From Phoronis australis (Eukaryota; Phoronida; Phoronidae): a DNA stretch of 64,000 bases. Positions 47,601 through 59,409 of the stretch are shown piece after piece. Location of the stretch: NCBI GenBank assembly GCA_002633005.1, contig NMRA01000275.1, positions 1 to 64,000 of the forward strand. Reading direction: 5' to 3'. Position numbers and translations under genes: made by a program. The notes under the pieces were generated by a model, which searched no databases, was not told where the DNA came from, and worked only from the letters and a program-made list of their open reading frames with translations. Within the stretch, counting starts at the first letter, position 1. The number at the start of each line of letters is the position of its first letter.

Positions 47601-50600
47601 CTGTTCCCATTTCCAGCTATGTAAGCAACTTTTAACAAAACTACATGATGAAAAATTACGTCAAGTCATGCTCAGACTAAATATTACTGTCCGAGTATAT
47701 AACGAGGTGTAATCACTCATTTAAAAAGGTCTGATTTGAAAGTTTGGCAGGAGGTAACACGAAAACATGAGGCCTATATTGATCATTACGTCCAAATTTG
47801 AGTCCTGTTTTCTGCGAGCAACCGTCTCGACATCCTCATTTCTGATATTACAAATTTCGTATTATCTCAGGAACATAGAGCTGAGAACCATCGTTGGCGT
47901 GGATACAGTTTTCCGTTCCCCATAATTAAGCTTCAAGCGCCTTACCAAAAAATCGAGTGTCAACGTTTGCAAAAGGTCCACCTTTCTAAAAATTCGAACC
48001 ACTCCCCAAGCAATGCTAGCTACGAGCCTGCGCTGCCCAGAAACAAACCAGGGTTACATATACTGAAGTCGCATCGTCTGCATTTGGTTTGTGAACAGTT
48101 AAACATGAAGACCTAAAGCACCAACGCATATTACTAATAATCAGTCAAGGCATGTTACACAACAAATATTTAATTACATTTTCCATCACAAAGTCTGGTA
48201 ACCCGATTGTGTTCAGAGTCAGTAACATCACTGTTTATGTTTTTGAGACCTTGTTTGAATTTCTTGTCAGCATTAACGATCCTGAAACAGTTGTTGGCAG
48301 CCGACTGTATAAATTCTAGGATTTTGAACACCAGAGATTTTGTCGTCTTTCTCATATTTCTTGAATTTTGTACGGCCAGTTTTGACTATTTCTAAAATTT
48401 TGTAACAGTTCAAAACAATTTTTTTCTAAAATTCAAGAATTTTTACCGTATGTCTTTATGAGGAAGAAGAGCGTCGTATTATAGTATAAACAGCCTGAGA
48501 AGGTTTAAGAGCTAAAATTTCACACTTGTTACCTTAATGTCGTAGACACAGTAATTGTCCACTTTGTTATTCAGACTCAAGAGACTGGAACTGCCTGTGT
48601 GCTAGGGGCATTTTTGTGCTGACGGCTGTTTCCAAAGCTGACTTAATCTCCAAGATGTTACCACGCAGATCTTTTTGACGTGACATCACATTGTACACAG
48701 CATCAACAAATGGTGCGGGATGCAACTCTCTCTACATATTCTGAAAAAGACGTTCTATTTAAAAAACAAAAAGCAAGACCAACAAATCTGGACAACATGT
48801 TACAAGGAGGTTTTACAAATTATTTTCATCTCAATGCCATCTTCATGCCATGAATAATACGCTGACACAAAAGTCACGCATTTCTAAAGATATGCGTGAC
48901 TTTCACCTTTCCTCCTTCTCAGAGCAGCTTTTACCGAGATCAAAGGGAGCACGGTGCCAGAGTCTGACTTAGTTGCGATGACTGCATTGTCTGCTGAGAA
49001 CAAGACCCAATTAAGTGTAATTACTTGACCATAAACTGTAGTAAACATCTATGCTTGTATATACTGGCGAATTTTCAAAATGCATAAAAACAATCGTTTT
49101 TGTTAAAAACAAATACCACAGCTGTATTCAGACGAAAAAACAGCAAAGTTTGGATAATTCTTTTAATATACAACTAAGGTACATTAAAACATCTAAATAA
49201 ACAACACACAGTGACTAAATTAGATGTCAGAAATTTTTATAAACATCACTTATAGCCCATTGTATGCCGAGCTACTTTACTCCAGGGGTAGTACACTAAC
49301 CGGAAAACTGATATTCGTGGAAATGCGCCAATTTCGATCTTAGCTTGTAGTTGTAAGTGAACACCTGTGAAGACAACTAAGACGGCTAGCTTTGTGGTCA
49401 ACGAGAGAGTGCAAGCGGTGGATGAGGTTGGTCAGTGGGCAAGAGCTGTGATTTCATTTTTTATGACTGAGGAAAAGCTAGAATAGTTATGCAGTTACTG
49501 TAACCAAAACTGTCCAGAGGTTCCAAATCTTCAGTTTGGCTATCACCATATTTCCACTTTTGTATATATTTAATGATTTGAGTTCTAATAGAGACTGAAC
49601 TTGAACTAATGGCACATGTAGTTTTGTTTGCTGTGAAATGTTTTGTGTGGCTGTAATCTGAAAAATTCAGGGATGGGTTCACAATTAACTGACTTCTAAC
49701 TTGTTTTGATACTTTGTTTAAACACAAAATTAAAAGGCAGCAACCGTAACCGGTAAGAAAAAAAACAAGTAGACAGGAGTATTAAAATAAAGTAATGAAA
49801 ACAGGTATGAAAAATATTCAAAACCAACGTTCCTTTGTGAAGTAGTCTTTTTGTAATATTTAAAATATATCAAGTTAAAACTTCCCTCCACATTGCAGGC
49901 TTTAACTCTGTCCAAATGCCAGAGAACAATTCCAGTGTATTAATGAACACCATTGTTAAGAAAGTAGTGCTAGCTATTACCTTTCCACTTCATTAGCTCA
50001 GACCTACATCAATACAAAGGGCGAACTTAATGGGCATCATGTAAGTTGTCTGGGGCTTAGGGAATCAGAGCTGTGACCAGTGTAAGTGAGAAATTCTCCA
50101 CCTGTTACAATGATTTGTCCTGTGAACAGCATGATCAACAGCCACACAAAACACCACAACCCTACCCTGATACAATAGTATTTACCAACAATGCTAAATG
50201 TCCATCAGACACAAAATCTTACTGCTGCTATGTGGTGATCCCCAAGTCTCATCAAAACTTGCTAAGGTCAACATTCAACATTCTGATGCCAGTCAAAGGG
50301 ACACAATAGGTTTAAGGACTGCAAAAACCATTGTTCGGATTGTTGTTGTTTTTTAAGATAGAACTTTTGAAGTTATTAGCTTTAACCAGAGCCATAAAAC
50401 AGCAAAATCTGTTGCAGTTTTGTAATTCCCAGTGCTGGGTTAATAACTCTTAATAGGTCAATTTGAAATTGAGTCTATGGGGTGCCATGCAACACATCCA
50501 GGGATTGGCAAATGAAATTCTGGTGGAGGCACAGAACAGTTCTCACAGGGTTTGCCTATCGGAACACACGCCAATGTACTCTTTACCCTTTCCTCACTCT

Positions 50601-50900
50601 GTCAAACACTGCATGCAAATAAAGAAATGTTTTGAGTCATTTCACATCACCATGCAGCCATACGAATGAGCACAGAAATAAGGGCAAAAATACAAAATTG
50701 GCACTTTTCACCTTAAAACCTCCACTTCCCCGCCGATGCTGGACTTAAGCCAACAAGATTCCGAAAGCAAATTTCCTACGGATTCCAAAAATGTGGTCCA
50801 AAAGTACTATCAACTAACTAGATTTTACAAATCTGGCTTGCATGAGGGCTACTTGAAATCATGGCCAATTTCTCAGTTGCTACACAGCAATGCACAATTG

Positions 50901-51585
50901 ACCTATCGCAAGCTCCGTCCCTATGCGAAAAGTCACGTGATACCCGAAAATCGAACGAGATGTCAGAGGCAAATACACTGTCCCTAAACGACGTTCCTGG
51001 TGGAATCGATGAGTGTTTTTGCACTATTTGAAAACGCTTCGACAGAGACAAGAGGCGATGCTTTTCAACAGAGAATTGTACATTCATGATATGGGAATTT
51101 GTAAAGGTGGCGATGAAAAAATAAGTGCTCGAGGAGCCAGCGAAAATCCGAATAACCCCTCGCTCGACCTCGGGGTCACCTGACAAATGACAAGGCCACT
51201 GATACAATATGTTCATGTAAAGCTGGGTATGAACCTTAAAGTCGAATTATCTGTACGATTCCATAGATTTCATGATCTTTTGAATAAAATCAGTTAAGAT
51301 TCACCGATATTTTTATTCTGTCGTCTGCTAAATTTCGCCAAATGAAAAGTTGGTCACAACTGGTGGAACTCCTGCATTAAAGTAGGTCATAGATTACAGA
51401 CAACACATGCACTATAGGCTCTGAATAGGTCGACTCGATAGCACTGTTTACCCTTTTCCAATCTTGTAATGAAAAGTTTTGATAAAAAAATTCAGGTTCA
51501 TAGCTCAGGTACACACCCATCTCGTCCTAGGCAAACAGTTAGCTCCGGTAGGTCTAGGGCCTGTGTCTAAGTTAAATTAATGTCT
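50901..51585. other. No feature supported
   Basis: Slightly CpG-richer sequence with a 132-codon minus frame (51216-50818) of unconvincing composition that runs across the duplication boundary; not called a gene. Confidence 0.35.
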
Positions 51586-51591
51586 GGAATT

Positions 51592-51919
51592 CAGTGGCGA
51601 ATCTAGGATACCACAGGGTGGCCCAACATATGTTGCCTCGTGGAATTGGGCAAAGTGCAATTGTATGTGCACAGGCGACCCAGAAGTTGCAGGGGCCAGG
51701 GATGTAGACCTTTGGACCTCGGTTCAGAAAATCTATCGGTGGACTAAAAAAAACAGGAACACAATTCCGCCGCGATCTGGGGTCTGAGCCCCCCTCTTCG
51801 GCTACCGGTCCTAGTTACTGAAATCAATATTTCCTCACGCTTCACGCTCTTGCTGTTTCATTTTGCTTGCGGCAGCCAAGGGAGGGGGGGCCTGCCCCCT
51901 CCCCCCCCTAAATCCGCCT
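51592..51919. mobile_element. hAT-like MITE
   Basis: The left end CAGTGGCGAATCTAGG and the right end, read inwards, TAGGCGGATTTAGGGG resemble CAGTGGCGGAT-type hAT termini. Flanks CTGGAATT (51584-51591) and ATGGAATT (51920-51927) agree at 7 of 8 bases, as expected for an aged 8-bp duplication. About 330 bp, with GC-rich tracts and no coding capacity. Confidence 0.6.
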
Positions 51920-51927
51920 ATGGAATT

Positions 51928-52989
51928 GATCATTTCACCATTAAGACATTTAAATTAGGCCTACCTGCTTATGAACTTGACATTTTTTGTAGTTTCATTC
52001 CATAAAGGTAGCTTCCATTTAATTATTAAGGTTGCATGATCACTGAGTCGTGGTATGGTTACAAAAGATTACAAGTCTGGTGTGGTAGTTGCAAAAATAG
52101 GTATTTACAAAAATAACTCACATTCTTTTTTAAAGCTTCATAAATCTAAATATCATGTTTGAACAACGTCAAAATGAGCTCTCTCTAACTCTACAGACAT
52201 AGTGTATACTAGAGGTACACGTAAAAAAGTAATTCAACAGTTTATTTTTAGTGACAACAGCTCGACCATTAGGCTTTGAGTTCCGGAAGTAATCCAGTGC
52301 CCTTCCCTGTGCCGATCGAATCTCTGAATTTTGACCGGGAGAGAAGTTCAGTTGAACGCCAGCCTACGGTTTATGAATGACAAAAATGTACCTCTGATAC
52401 GAAACAAAATAATGTCCATTAGGTTGAAATAAATAAAAAAAAACATAAAATAAAAATGTCCTTGAAAACAACAATTTCCGGGGACTACCGCTAGTGCTGA
52501 GATCCAGCAGGTGCCGCCAGAGACAAAGGCGGCCAGACGTAGCAAACTCGGGAGTCAAAATCTGAGATAGCCCTGCACCATAGCCACCAAGCTGAAAAGT
52601 GTGCATCTTGGAACTAATATATTTGTGTTTATTATAGCCTTCGAGTTATCAAGCAACATCTCTAAATTCAGCTGCTCGTGTGGCCGTACAGTTTGATCCA
52701 TAGTTTACGCTTTTCAACATCATTTTTCGGCTTAGGACATGCCAAAAAATGACGGGATATTATTCTGGAGCAGCACAAGGCTGTCGGTGCTACACACGCC
52801 ATATCAACACCGTTTCCTCATTCTTAGCGGACAATTTCTTGAGCTATAGACTAAAGTAAGTTTTACTCGACTACGTGTGGTTTGTCGGGTAAAATGGCGG
52901 CTTGGAAACGCAGACAAAGGTGTGCCATGAATGCTGCGTTCTGATTGGTCAATTAAGCCGCCTGTCATAATCCTGGCGACAGGTCAAAT
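51928..52989. other. No gene seen
   Basis: Only chance frames; overlapping minus frames at 52348-52606 have no recognisable domain. Confidence 0.35.
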
Positions 52990-53190
52990 GCAACAGGGGG
53001 CCACCATCTTAAAAAAGAGTGCAGCTACAGCCGAGAAAGTGGCTTTTTTCATTCTCAGCATGTTCACAAATACAAACATACCACAATCACATGGCCTCCA
53101 TACAATACCGAACTAAAAATGCCCCCAAGCCTGGCCCACTTCTAGATGTTAACATTTTGGGAGCGCCACAGCCTAACTGTTCAGTGCCAC
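52990..53190 (+). repeat. Fragment of the dispersed repeat family
   Basis: GGGGCCACCATCTTAAAAAA, AGTGCAGCTACAGCC and TTCATTCTCAGCATG match 15285-15355; it ends near TGGGAGCGCC, matching 15430. Confidence 0.6.
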
Positions 53191-53199
53191 CTTAAAGAA

Positions 53200-54487
53200 A
53201 ATCATATTTTCCAAATTTTGTTCAGAATAGTTCCTCTCCATCTACTCACCTACTGTGTCAAATAAAAAGTTAAACCGATGGCCATTTTGCTTTTTGAGGT
53301 GATCAGATGTGCCCAGCCTGAAGGCTGGGTTTTTCAGGCCAGACCCATTTTAAGCTGTTCTGTTTTGCACTATACTCAGTAGGGTTAGGGTACAAATTCA
53401 AGAAAATTGATCAACTTAAATATGAAACAAGCAACAAAAGTTTAATTCAAGTTAGTTTCCTAACCCCACAGCTTTACCAATTACTCCTCACCGAGGCTCA
53501 CTCGTTGTGTATAGAGGACATATTTATTGAAGTCGACTTGGATAACCATAACAGGTATGGAAACAAGAAATTTGGACAGCTAAGTTTCTCTCACAACTTT
53601 ATTTTTTGAGTGGTGAGCACATACAAAATAGCCCGGAAAGCTTAACAGTTTCATTTGAAGCAGAGTGAGAAAAAGGACAATTCAGAGGGGACATAATTCA
53701 TTCAACAAAGACCGCTACCCGTCAGGAATCGGATTTAGTGAACTTTAACTCGCTGCGTAGGTGAGTGGTGGCGTTGTTGCAAAAGATATTAACCAGGTGG
53801 CACTGGTAAAACTTCCGGGAAGTCGCACGCACGGAAAAGAAAAGGAGATGCACGAGACGCGGGGACACAGGAAGAAATCACAATTTTGTTTGTCAGGAAT
53901 ATTGACCAGTGGATTTCTGGTGTGAAAAGGACAGTCAACTAAGCCATTATGAAATAAAAGGCTTTAAAACTGTTGTGCGACACCGTACGAGTTCGACGGA
54001 CTGTGAACAGTGTGAACAACTTCAATTTTAGAGGACAAAACATGTGTCAAAAGTGGAACCATTTCGTAATCGTATAGCATGGGCCAAATTTTAAATTCAG
54101 TTAACTTGAGTCGGGACATAGACATTTAGTTCAGCGTGGTGCTTCAGGAACTTTATAAAGAACTCTCATTTAAACAAGTTTAACATGGTTTATTGGTTTC
54201 ATTAAAGTTATATTTAAACCACACACTGAGTTAGAGTGATCATTCCACACAAACCGTAACACTACCCCACCAGTAGACAAAGACAGACAGATGGCGCAAT
54301 AAACGGTTGCAGTGCAGTGCGTCTCCCACATTTTGAAGCTAAGGGGCCCACTTACCCCTCACTGATGGTGATGGCTCTGGGTCAACACTTTCTTACAAGT
54401 TCAGGTCAAACACTGAAAGAAAAAGCAGTTATCATGAGACCAAACGACAGGACAGCGGGAAGGAATGTCACCGTAAACATGCACCTG
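53200..54487. other. No feature seen
   Basis: No recognised coding or repeat structure. Confidence 0.35.
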
Positions 54488-54670
54488 GGGTTAGGGTTAG
54501 GTTTACAGAGTTAGGGTTACAGGGTGAGAGTTACAGGGTTAGGGTAAGAGTTCCAGGGTTAGGATTAGGGTCAGGACAGCACTAGGGTTAGGGTTGGACT
54601 TACAAGGTTAGGGTTAGAGTTCTGGTGTTAGGCTTAGAGTCCCACGTTTAGGGTTTGGGTTAGGGCTAGC
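54488..54670 (+). repeat. Degenerate interstitial TTAGGG-type tract
   Basis: Many GGGTTA/TTAGGG hexamers interspersed with variants such as TTACAGGG, AGAGTTCCAGGG and GGGTTTGGG. This is the vertebrate-type telomere repeat, which is also used by most invertebrate animals. The tract is highly mutated. Confidence 0.8.
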
Positions 54671-54794
54671 TAGGGTAAAGATTGTTTCTACAAATAATGT
54701 AAAAATAAATCAGCAGAAACTACAGCCAAGACTTTGATTAGTGACATACAGAATAGTGCCAAAACTTGGAAATATTTGAAAGTTGAAATATGAC

Positions 54795-55370
54795 CATTTT
54801 TTTTTGAGGAGGCACAGAACAGTTCTTACAGGGGTTTGCCTATCAGAACACACGTCAATGGATTCTTCACCCTTTCGTCACTGTCAAAAACTGCATGCAA
54901 ATAAAGAAAAATTTTGAGTCATTTCAAATCACAAGCCCTACAGATGAACACAGAAACTTTATTCTCTCTTGTATTTTTGACCCTTTCACTCCCAGTGAAA
55001 ACCACGCCACACTAAGAACACTGAAGGCAAAAAAATGCTAAATCAGCACTTTCTACCCTATAACCACCAGTTCCTTGCCGATGTTGGACTTAAGCCAACA
55101 TTAGATTCTGAAAACAAATTTCCTACCAATTCCAAAAATGTGGTCCAAAAGTACTGTCAACCACTTTTTTGTAAATCTAGCTTGTAAGAGGGCTACCTGA
55201 AATTGCAGTCAAATTTTCTCAGTTGCTACACAGCAATGCACAATTGCAACAAGGGGCCACCATCTTGAAGAAGAGTGCACTTAAAGCCGGTAAAGTGGCC
55301 TTTTTTCATTCTCAGCATGTCAAACCACATTCACACCCCTTATGAAAAAGCTTCAAGAAATTCTAATCCC
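54795..55370 (+). repeat. Dispersed repeat family, third copy (left part)
   Basis: Matches 14920-15400 (GAGGCACAGAACAGTTCTTA, TGCATGCAAATAAAGAAA, ATGTTGGACTTAAGCCAACA, AAAATGTGGTCCAAAAGTAC). It is interrupted at about 55370 by the palindromic array and resumes at 55637. Confidence 0.7.
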
Positions 55371-55377
55371 GAAAGCC

Positions 55378-55635
55378 AGTGAGAATCTCACTGGATTCCA
55401 GTTAGATTCCAGTGAGAATCTAACTAATTAAGATGCCATTTAAATTAGTGAGAAAAAAATTCTCACTCTAGTGAGAATACAGTGATATTCCAGTTAGAAT
55501 TCAGTGAGAATCTAACTAATTTGCATAGCATTCCCACTCAGTGAGAATTTGTTTTACTGAAATTCTCACTCAATAGGAATGCTATGCAAATTAGTGAGAA
55601 TTTGTGTTAATGAAATTCTCACTGAAAATCTCACT
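55378..55635. repeat. Palindromic unit array 1 (AGTGAGAAT/ATTCTCACT)
   Basis: About a dozen copies of AGTGAGAAT occur in both orientations. In the centre, a perfect 20-bp inverted pair (55515-55534 and 55576-55595, containing CTAATTTGCATAGCATTCC) encloses a 41-bp loop that itself has AGTGAGAATT and AATTCTCACT. The arms include the octamer ATTTGCAT-like core TTTGCATA. No coding capacity. It ends at a single N (55636). Likely a foldback-type insertion, since it splits a dispersed repeat. Confidence 0.75.
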
Positions 55636-55636
55636 N

Positions 55637-55760
55637 ATTTTGCTGCTGACATTAACCACTGGTCACTACTTCATGAATCAGAAAGTGTATGGCCTGATGA
55701 GTGGCGAATTTGTGTGGAAAAGAAATTTTTGTGTCTGACGAAGAATCAACTCCTTGTTTA
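55637..55760 (+). repeat. Dispersed repeat family, third copy (right part)
   Basis: TTTTGCTGCTGACATTAACC and GTATGGCCTGATGAGTGGCG match 15617-15740, completing the copy started at 54795. Confidence 0.7.
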
Positions 55761-55778
55761 AAACTCCTTTATCCACAG

Positions 55779-55862
55779 TTGTTGGATACATTGTTTGAAG
55801 GTAGCTATGGCCTAGACCTTTACAATGGCATGGCATCTATTTGGTGCTACTTATCTTTTAAA
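55779..55862 (+). other. Possible exon, 28 codons
   Basis: An 84-bp open stretch lies between an acceptor (CTCCTTTATCCACAG) and a good donor (GTAAGAAA). The peptide begins LLDTLFEGSYGLDLYNGMAS and is not recognised. It immediately follows the dispersed repeat and may be chance. Confidence 0.2.
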
Positions 55863-56568
55863 GTAAGAAAAAATAAAATTTCACTTGTCTGCCATATATT
55901 GTTTCCTAAATTGGTGAGATTTTACCATAGTCTGTTCATCGTGAACCCGCGTAGATTTGCCCTCCAAAACTTGGTCAAGTTACACCCTCAGTTTGATTTG
56001 TAACTTTCTTCCCGATGACCTCAAGATTCTGTGAACCCAGTAATTTTCCCCGATTTTGGTTTTGAAAGTAATTTTTGTACAGTTTCTTTTAACATGTTTA
56101 TTTGCAGAAAGAAACTTCCACTCTTAGCTCATGTAGAGAAAATTATGCATTTTTGTGCAATATTGTAATTCTTTTTTCCCTTTTTCTTTAATTTGTAGTT
56201 CTTATCATTTGAACACTCACAAATAGTGGGCAACACTACATCATGTGTTTGAGTAATAATCTGTTGTGGACTGCATCAGGTAAGTATCATTTTAGAAGAA
56301 ACTAGTTCCAGACAAAAATGAAAGTACACCTCGACTTGACCGAGTGTGGGTGAAAACCTGTTTAAGTCCAAAGGGTTGCAACTAAAGCAGTGGGAGTTTA
56401 GTTTCATCAGTCATTGAGCCACAGGACTGCAAAGAATTGTAAGCACTAACATGTGGAGGAGTCCACATTTAGTATGATGATGTAGGCTGTATAATTAACT
56501 GATTTTGGTGCAAGCATTTTTAAGTAGACCAATCCATTTTCGTGCTTTAAATATTATTGTACAACTGT
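55863..56568. other. No feature seen
   Basis: No supported coding or repeat signal. Confidence 0.35.
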
Positions 56569-56718
56569 AGTAATAGCCGAGATTACCTGACCCGGGGATC
56601 GGAGCAGAGACCCCATAAAACCGGCAAGTGTGCTAACCTTTCAGCTAATAGGCAATTGCCTGTTAGCGAGTAGCTAACAGAGGCTCATATGATTCACCGG
56701 AAGCACATCTACAACATT
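56569..56718 (-). repeat. tRNA-derived SINE-like copy A
   Basis: On the minus strand the sequence contains an A-box-like TAGCTGAAAGGTTAGCAC and a B-box-like region equivalent to GGTTCGATCCC (here altered to GCTCCGATCCC), spaced as in a tRNA gene. They are followed by CGGGTCAGGTAATCTCGGC. It is repeated almost identically at 56961-57110. Confidence 0.6.
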
Positions 56719-56960
56719 CCTCCCTTTCCTACGGAACAGGCACGCCACCAGGAAGGTGAACACCAGGATGTCTCCCATACGTAGGTCATCAACGTCCCTT
56801 GGTACCTTTACCACCACAACACAGATGAACACAAGGTATTCTCTCATACTAGACAGATCCTTGACTCCTGCAACCTTCCATGCGTGCCGTCCCATGGTCC
56901 GCGGGTACTAGTTGGCAGTGCTTCATCGGTACATCATCCGTTTGCCGACTACGCCATTTG
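56719..56960. other. 242-bp spacer between the two SINE copies
   Basis: Unique sequence, with a minus-strand open frame (56895-56674) that is not recognised. It could be the body of a composite element. Confidence 0.3.
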
Positions 56961-57110
56961 TAGTAATAGCCGAGATTACCCGACCCGGGGATCGAACCAG
57001 AGACCCCATAAAACCGGCAAGTGTGCTAACCATTCAGCTAATAGGCAACTGCCTGTTAGCGAGTAGCTAACAGAAGCTCATATAATTCTCCCGAAGCACA
57101 TCTACAACAC
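56961..57110 (-). repeat. tRNA-derived SINE-like copy B
   Basis: Better preserved copy: minus strand A box TAGCTGAATGGTTAGCAC and B box GGTTCGATCCC, ending CTCGGCTATTAC. No 3' CCA or cloverleaf acceptor pairing is obvious, so it is not called as a tRNA gene. Confidence 0.65.
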
Positions 57111-57169
57111 AACCTTATTTGGTAGCAGTTGGTATGAAGCTGAATAGATTTCATGAAAACAATTGATGA

Positions 57170-57560
57170 CTAAACCTCTAATCATGACTAGATCATTAAT
57201 CTGCGACTAGAGCTCTAGTCATTTCATTTGAATAATTGGGACGAGACTAAACCTCTAGTCATAGTCATCACTAGAGCATTAGTCAGACTAGAGCTCTAGT
57301 CACTTAATTTGCATAATTGGGACATATCATATTAAGTCAGGGACTAAGCAGCCTGAAATTTTAGTCACTGACTAGAGCACTAGTCATGACTAGAATAATA
57401 TGCTTTTTAGTCATGACTAAAGGTTTAGTAACATCCCAATTATGCAAATGAACAGACTAAAATATGACTAAACCCATTCAAACACATCATTAGAAAAACT
57501 TGTCACATTTTTGTCATGACTAAAATGAATCTTTACATGTGACCACAATATGACTAAAAC
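57170..57560. repeat. Palindromic unit array 2 (GACTAGAGCTCTAGTC)
   Basis: Many copies of GACTAGAGCTCTAGTC, CTAGTCATGACTAG and ATGACTAAA occur in both orientations. A perfect 16-bp inverted pair ATTTGCATAATTGGGA (57307-57322) and its complement (57434-57449) surrounds the centre. The organisation matches array 1 at 55378-55635 although the unit sequence differs. Confidence 0.75.
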
Positions 57561-57896
57561 ATGACAAACCTATACGGTATTCTTCTTTCATGCTTAGACA
57601 TTTTGAGACGATGGAGAATCTTATTGAGAGTTATTTGAATGTTTCAACACATAACAATTAAGGCAAATTGGTGACATGAATGTCGCAGAGAATTAATTAA
57701 GAAAACACCACTCCATTAAACAAACACAAAAATGCAGAACATTGCCTACCATATAGCATTTCTTAATCCTGGGATAAGACGTATTTTGTCATGTCAGCAC
57801 TATACCAAAAAACGGAAATTGCATGATGGTATTAAGCACAAACACAATACAGATCAAACATTCTGTTTAAGCCATGCTGTTGAATGAACAGGACGA

Positions 57897-58528
57897 TCGC
57901 CACACAAATGAAGAAGTTCATGATAAATCAATGTTTCGTCTATTCGTTAGACATCATCAGGATATTTACACAGGACAAGTGCCAACATACATCTCAGGTG
58001 ACATCCATGAAGTGAAGTGAGAGATACAGAGTAGTCAGTAGCTGGTCGTCACCATAGTTGCAGGGTCACTGAGCTCTGCATGTTGTTCAGGGAATCAGTA
58101 GCATGCTGGTTCTGAATGGCCAGTGACTCTTTAATGTACAATTTCACTGCAGATAACACTAACTGAATTGGCTTGGTGATTGTTGTTAACACAATGCCTA
58201 TATATGTTGCTTTTCTCTGAGGTGTGATGTTCTCTCAGCCTGTCACAGAGGCGTCTCTGTGTGAGTATGATATAGAATTCCTTACAGTTGTCACATTCAG
58301 AACCAGCATGCTACTGATTCCCTGAACAACATGCAGAGCTCAGTGACCCTGCAACTATGGTGATGACCAGCTACTGACTACTTGTGCCAGTGAGTGTATC
58401 TCTCACTTCACTTTATGGATGTCACCTGATATGTATGTTGGCACTTGTTGTCCAATGTAAATATCCTGGTGATGTCTAACGAATAGACGAAATGTTGATT
58501 TATCATGAACTTCTTCATTTGTGCGGCC
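57897..58528. mobile_element. Head-to-head pair of truncated Penelope-like 3' ends
   Basis: 57897-58140 (minus) and 58294-58528 (plus) are inverted copies of the Penelope 3' repeat seen at 29565 and 32935. Between them, 58140-58293 on the minus strand encodes part of the GIY-YIG domain (EFYIILTQRRLCDRLREH-like). Each repeat contains CTGGTGATGTCTAACGAATA GACGAAA (plus-strand copy 58466-58492), which resembles a hammerhead-ribozyme core. Confidence 0.7.
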
Positions 58529-59304
58529 AAGAACTGATTTAATTGAATGAACAGGCTTCGCAAATTTCCATATTATCAAAATACAGATACACTACCACAG
58601 ACGTTCCCATTACACAGTTTCTATTGCAAGTCACTTACTTTCAATCTGGTTTCTGTTTTGCTTGCAGACATTTTGACTGCTATTGCTACGTCCACTACTG
58701 TAAGTGAAGCTACTCAAGAGAGGATGCACTAGACACCCCAGGTGATGAGACTATAATTAAAAGGAAGCGAAGGAATTTGTTAACTGCAGTCATGGAAATC
58801 TCAGAGCAAATATTCCACCATTTGGAGCAAAGTCAAACAGACAGCAACTAAATACCTTCACAAACATCACCAAAATACTGGACATTAATTGCAGCACTAA
58901 ATTACAACGCCAGTAAAGTAATACTGTGCTACCTGCAGTTAAATATTACATCAAAACTGAAAATAGAATAAGTGACTTATTCTAGAGCACGGCCAACAAT
59001 GGCATGATTTCTCTTTCCAATTTGATTAAACTAAAGTTTCAGAAGCGGAAAACATTGCTTTCCTTCCAAATTTACAGAACTGTGCCAAATTTTATCAAAC
59101 ACAATCAAACAGCTTGGCTGAGTTTGTCAGCAAATGTTCGACAGAGTTTGAAAAATGTACATTTGTTGTCTAGACTCACCAAAACATCAGATTCTGAAAA
59201 TTCAGCATTTGGTTGTGTTTGCAAACAGAAATAAGCAGAGTTTGCCTGGTTGTAGACCATACTTAGTACTGTAATAAAGAGACAGTCTTGTCGCAGGAAC
59301 ATAC

Positions 59305-59409
59305 CTCCTTGAAGAAACTGTATGGTATTGGCTCAGCATTTACTTCCTTCAAGTATGACTTCCATGTAAAATGCTTTTTATCTTTTAATTCATTCTTGAT
59401 GAAATTGGT
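59305..59409 (-). CDS. MBT-repeat protein exon (start of a repeat)
   Basis: A 105-bp, 35-codon minus-strand exon is framed by an acceptor (TCTACTTTCAATAG) and donor GTATGTTC. The peptide includes KKHFTWKSYLKEVNAEPIPY and ends SFFKE, matching the N-terminal arm of an MBT repeat (F-W--YL-e--A---P---F-e) of L3MBTL/SFMBT/MBTD1-type proteins. These bind methyl-lysine histone tails and act in chromatin repression. It begins in phase 0. The damaged exon at 59751-59931 precedes it and the core exon at 62940-63028 lies further upstream on the same strand. Following exons were not found in the window. Confidence 0.6.

Larger units (their letters stand above)
43665..50900 (+). repeat. Segmental duplication, copy 2
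   Basis: Partner of 5362-15274 in direct orientation, about 38.3 kb apart. It includes the empty TTAA site (47118-47121) and an extra 134-bp piece at about 43972-44105. It ends at 50900 where copy 1 continues in the dispersed repeat. Frames here are decayed equivalents of those in copy 1. Confidence 0.9.

Noticed and set aside
50818-51216. 132-codon minus frame
   Set aside because: It crosses the end of the segmental duplication and has no family resemblance or splice framing.
56961-57060. tRNA gene
   Set aside because: A and B boxes are present but there is no matched acceptor stem and the unit is part of a repeated SINE-like sequence.
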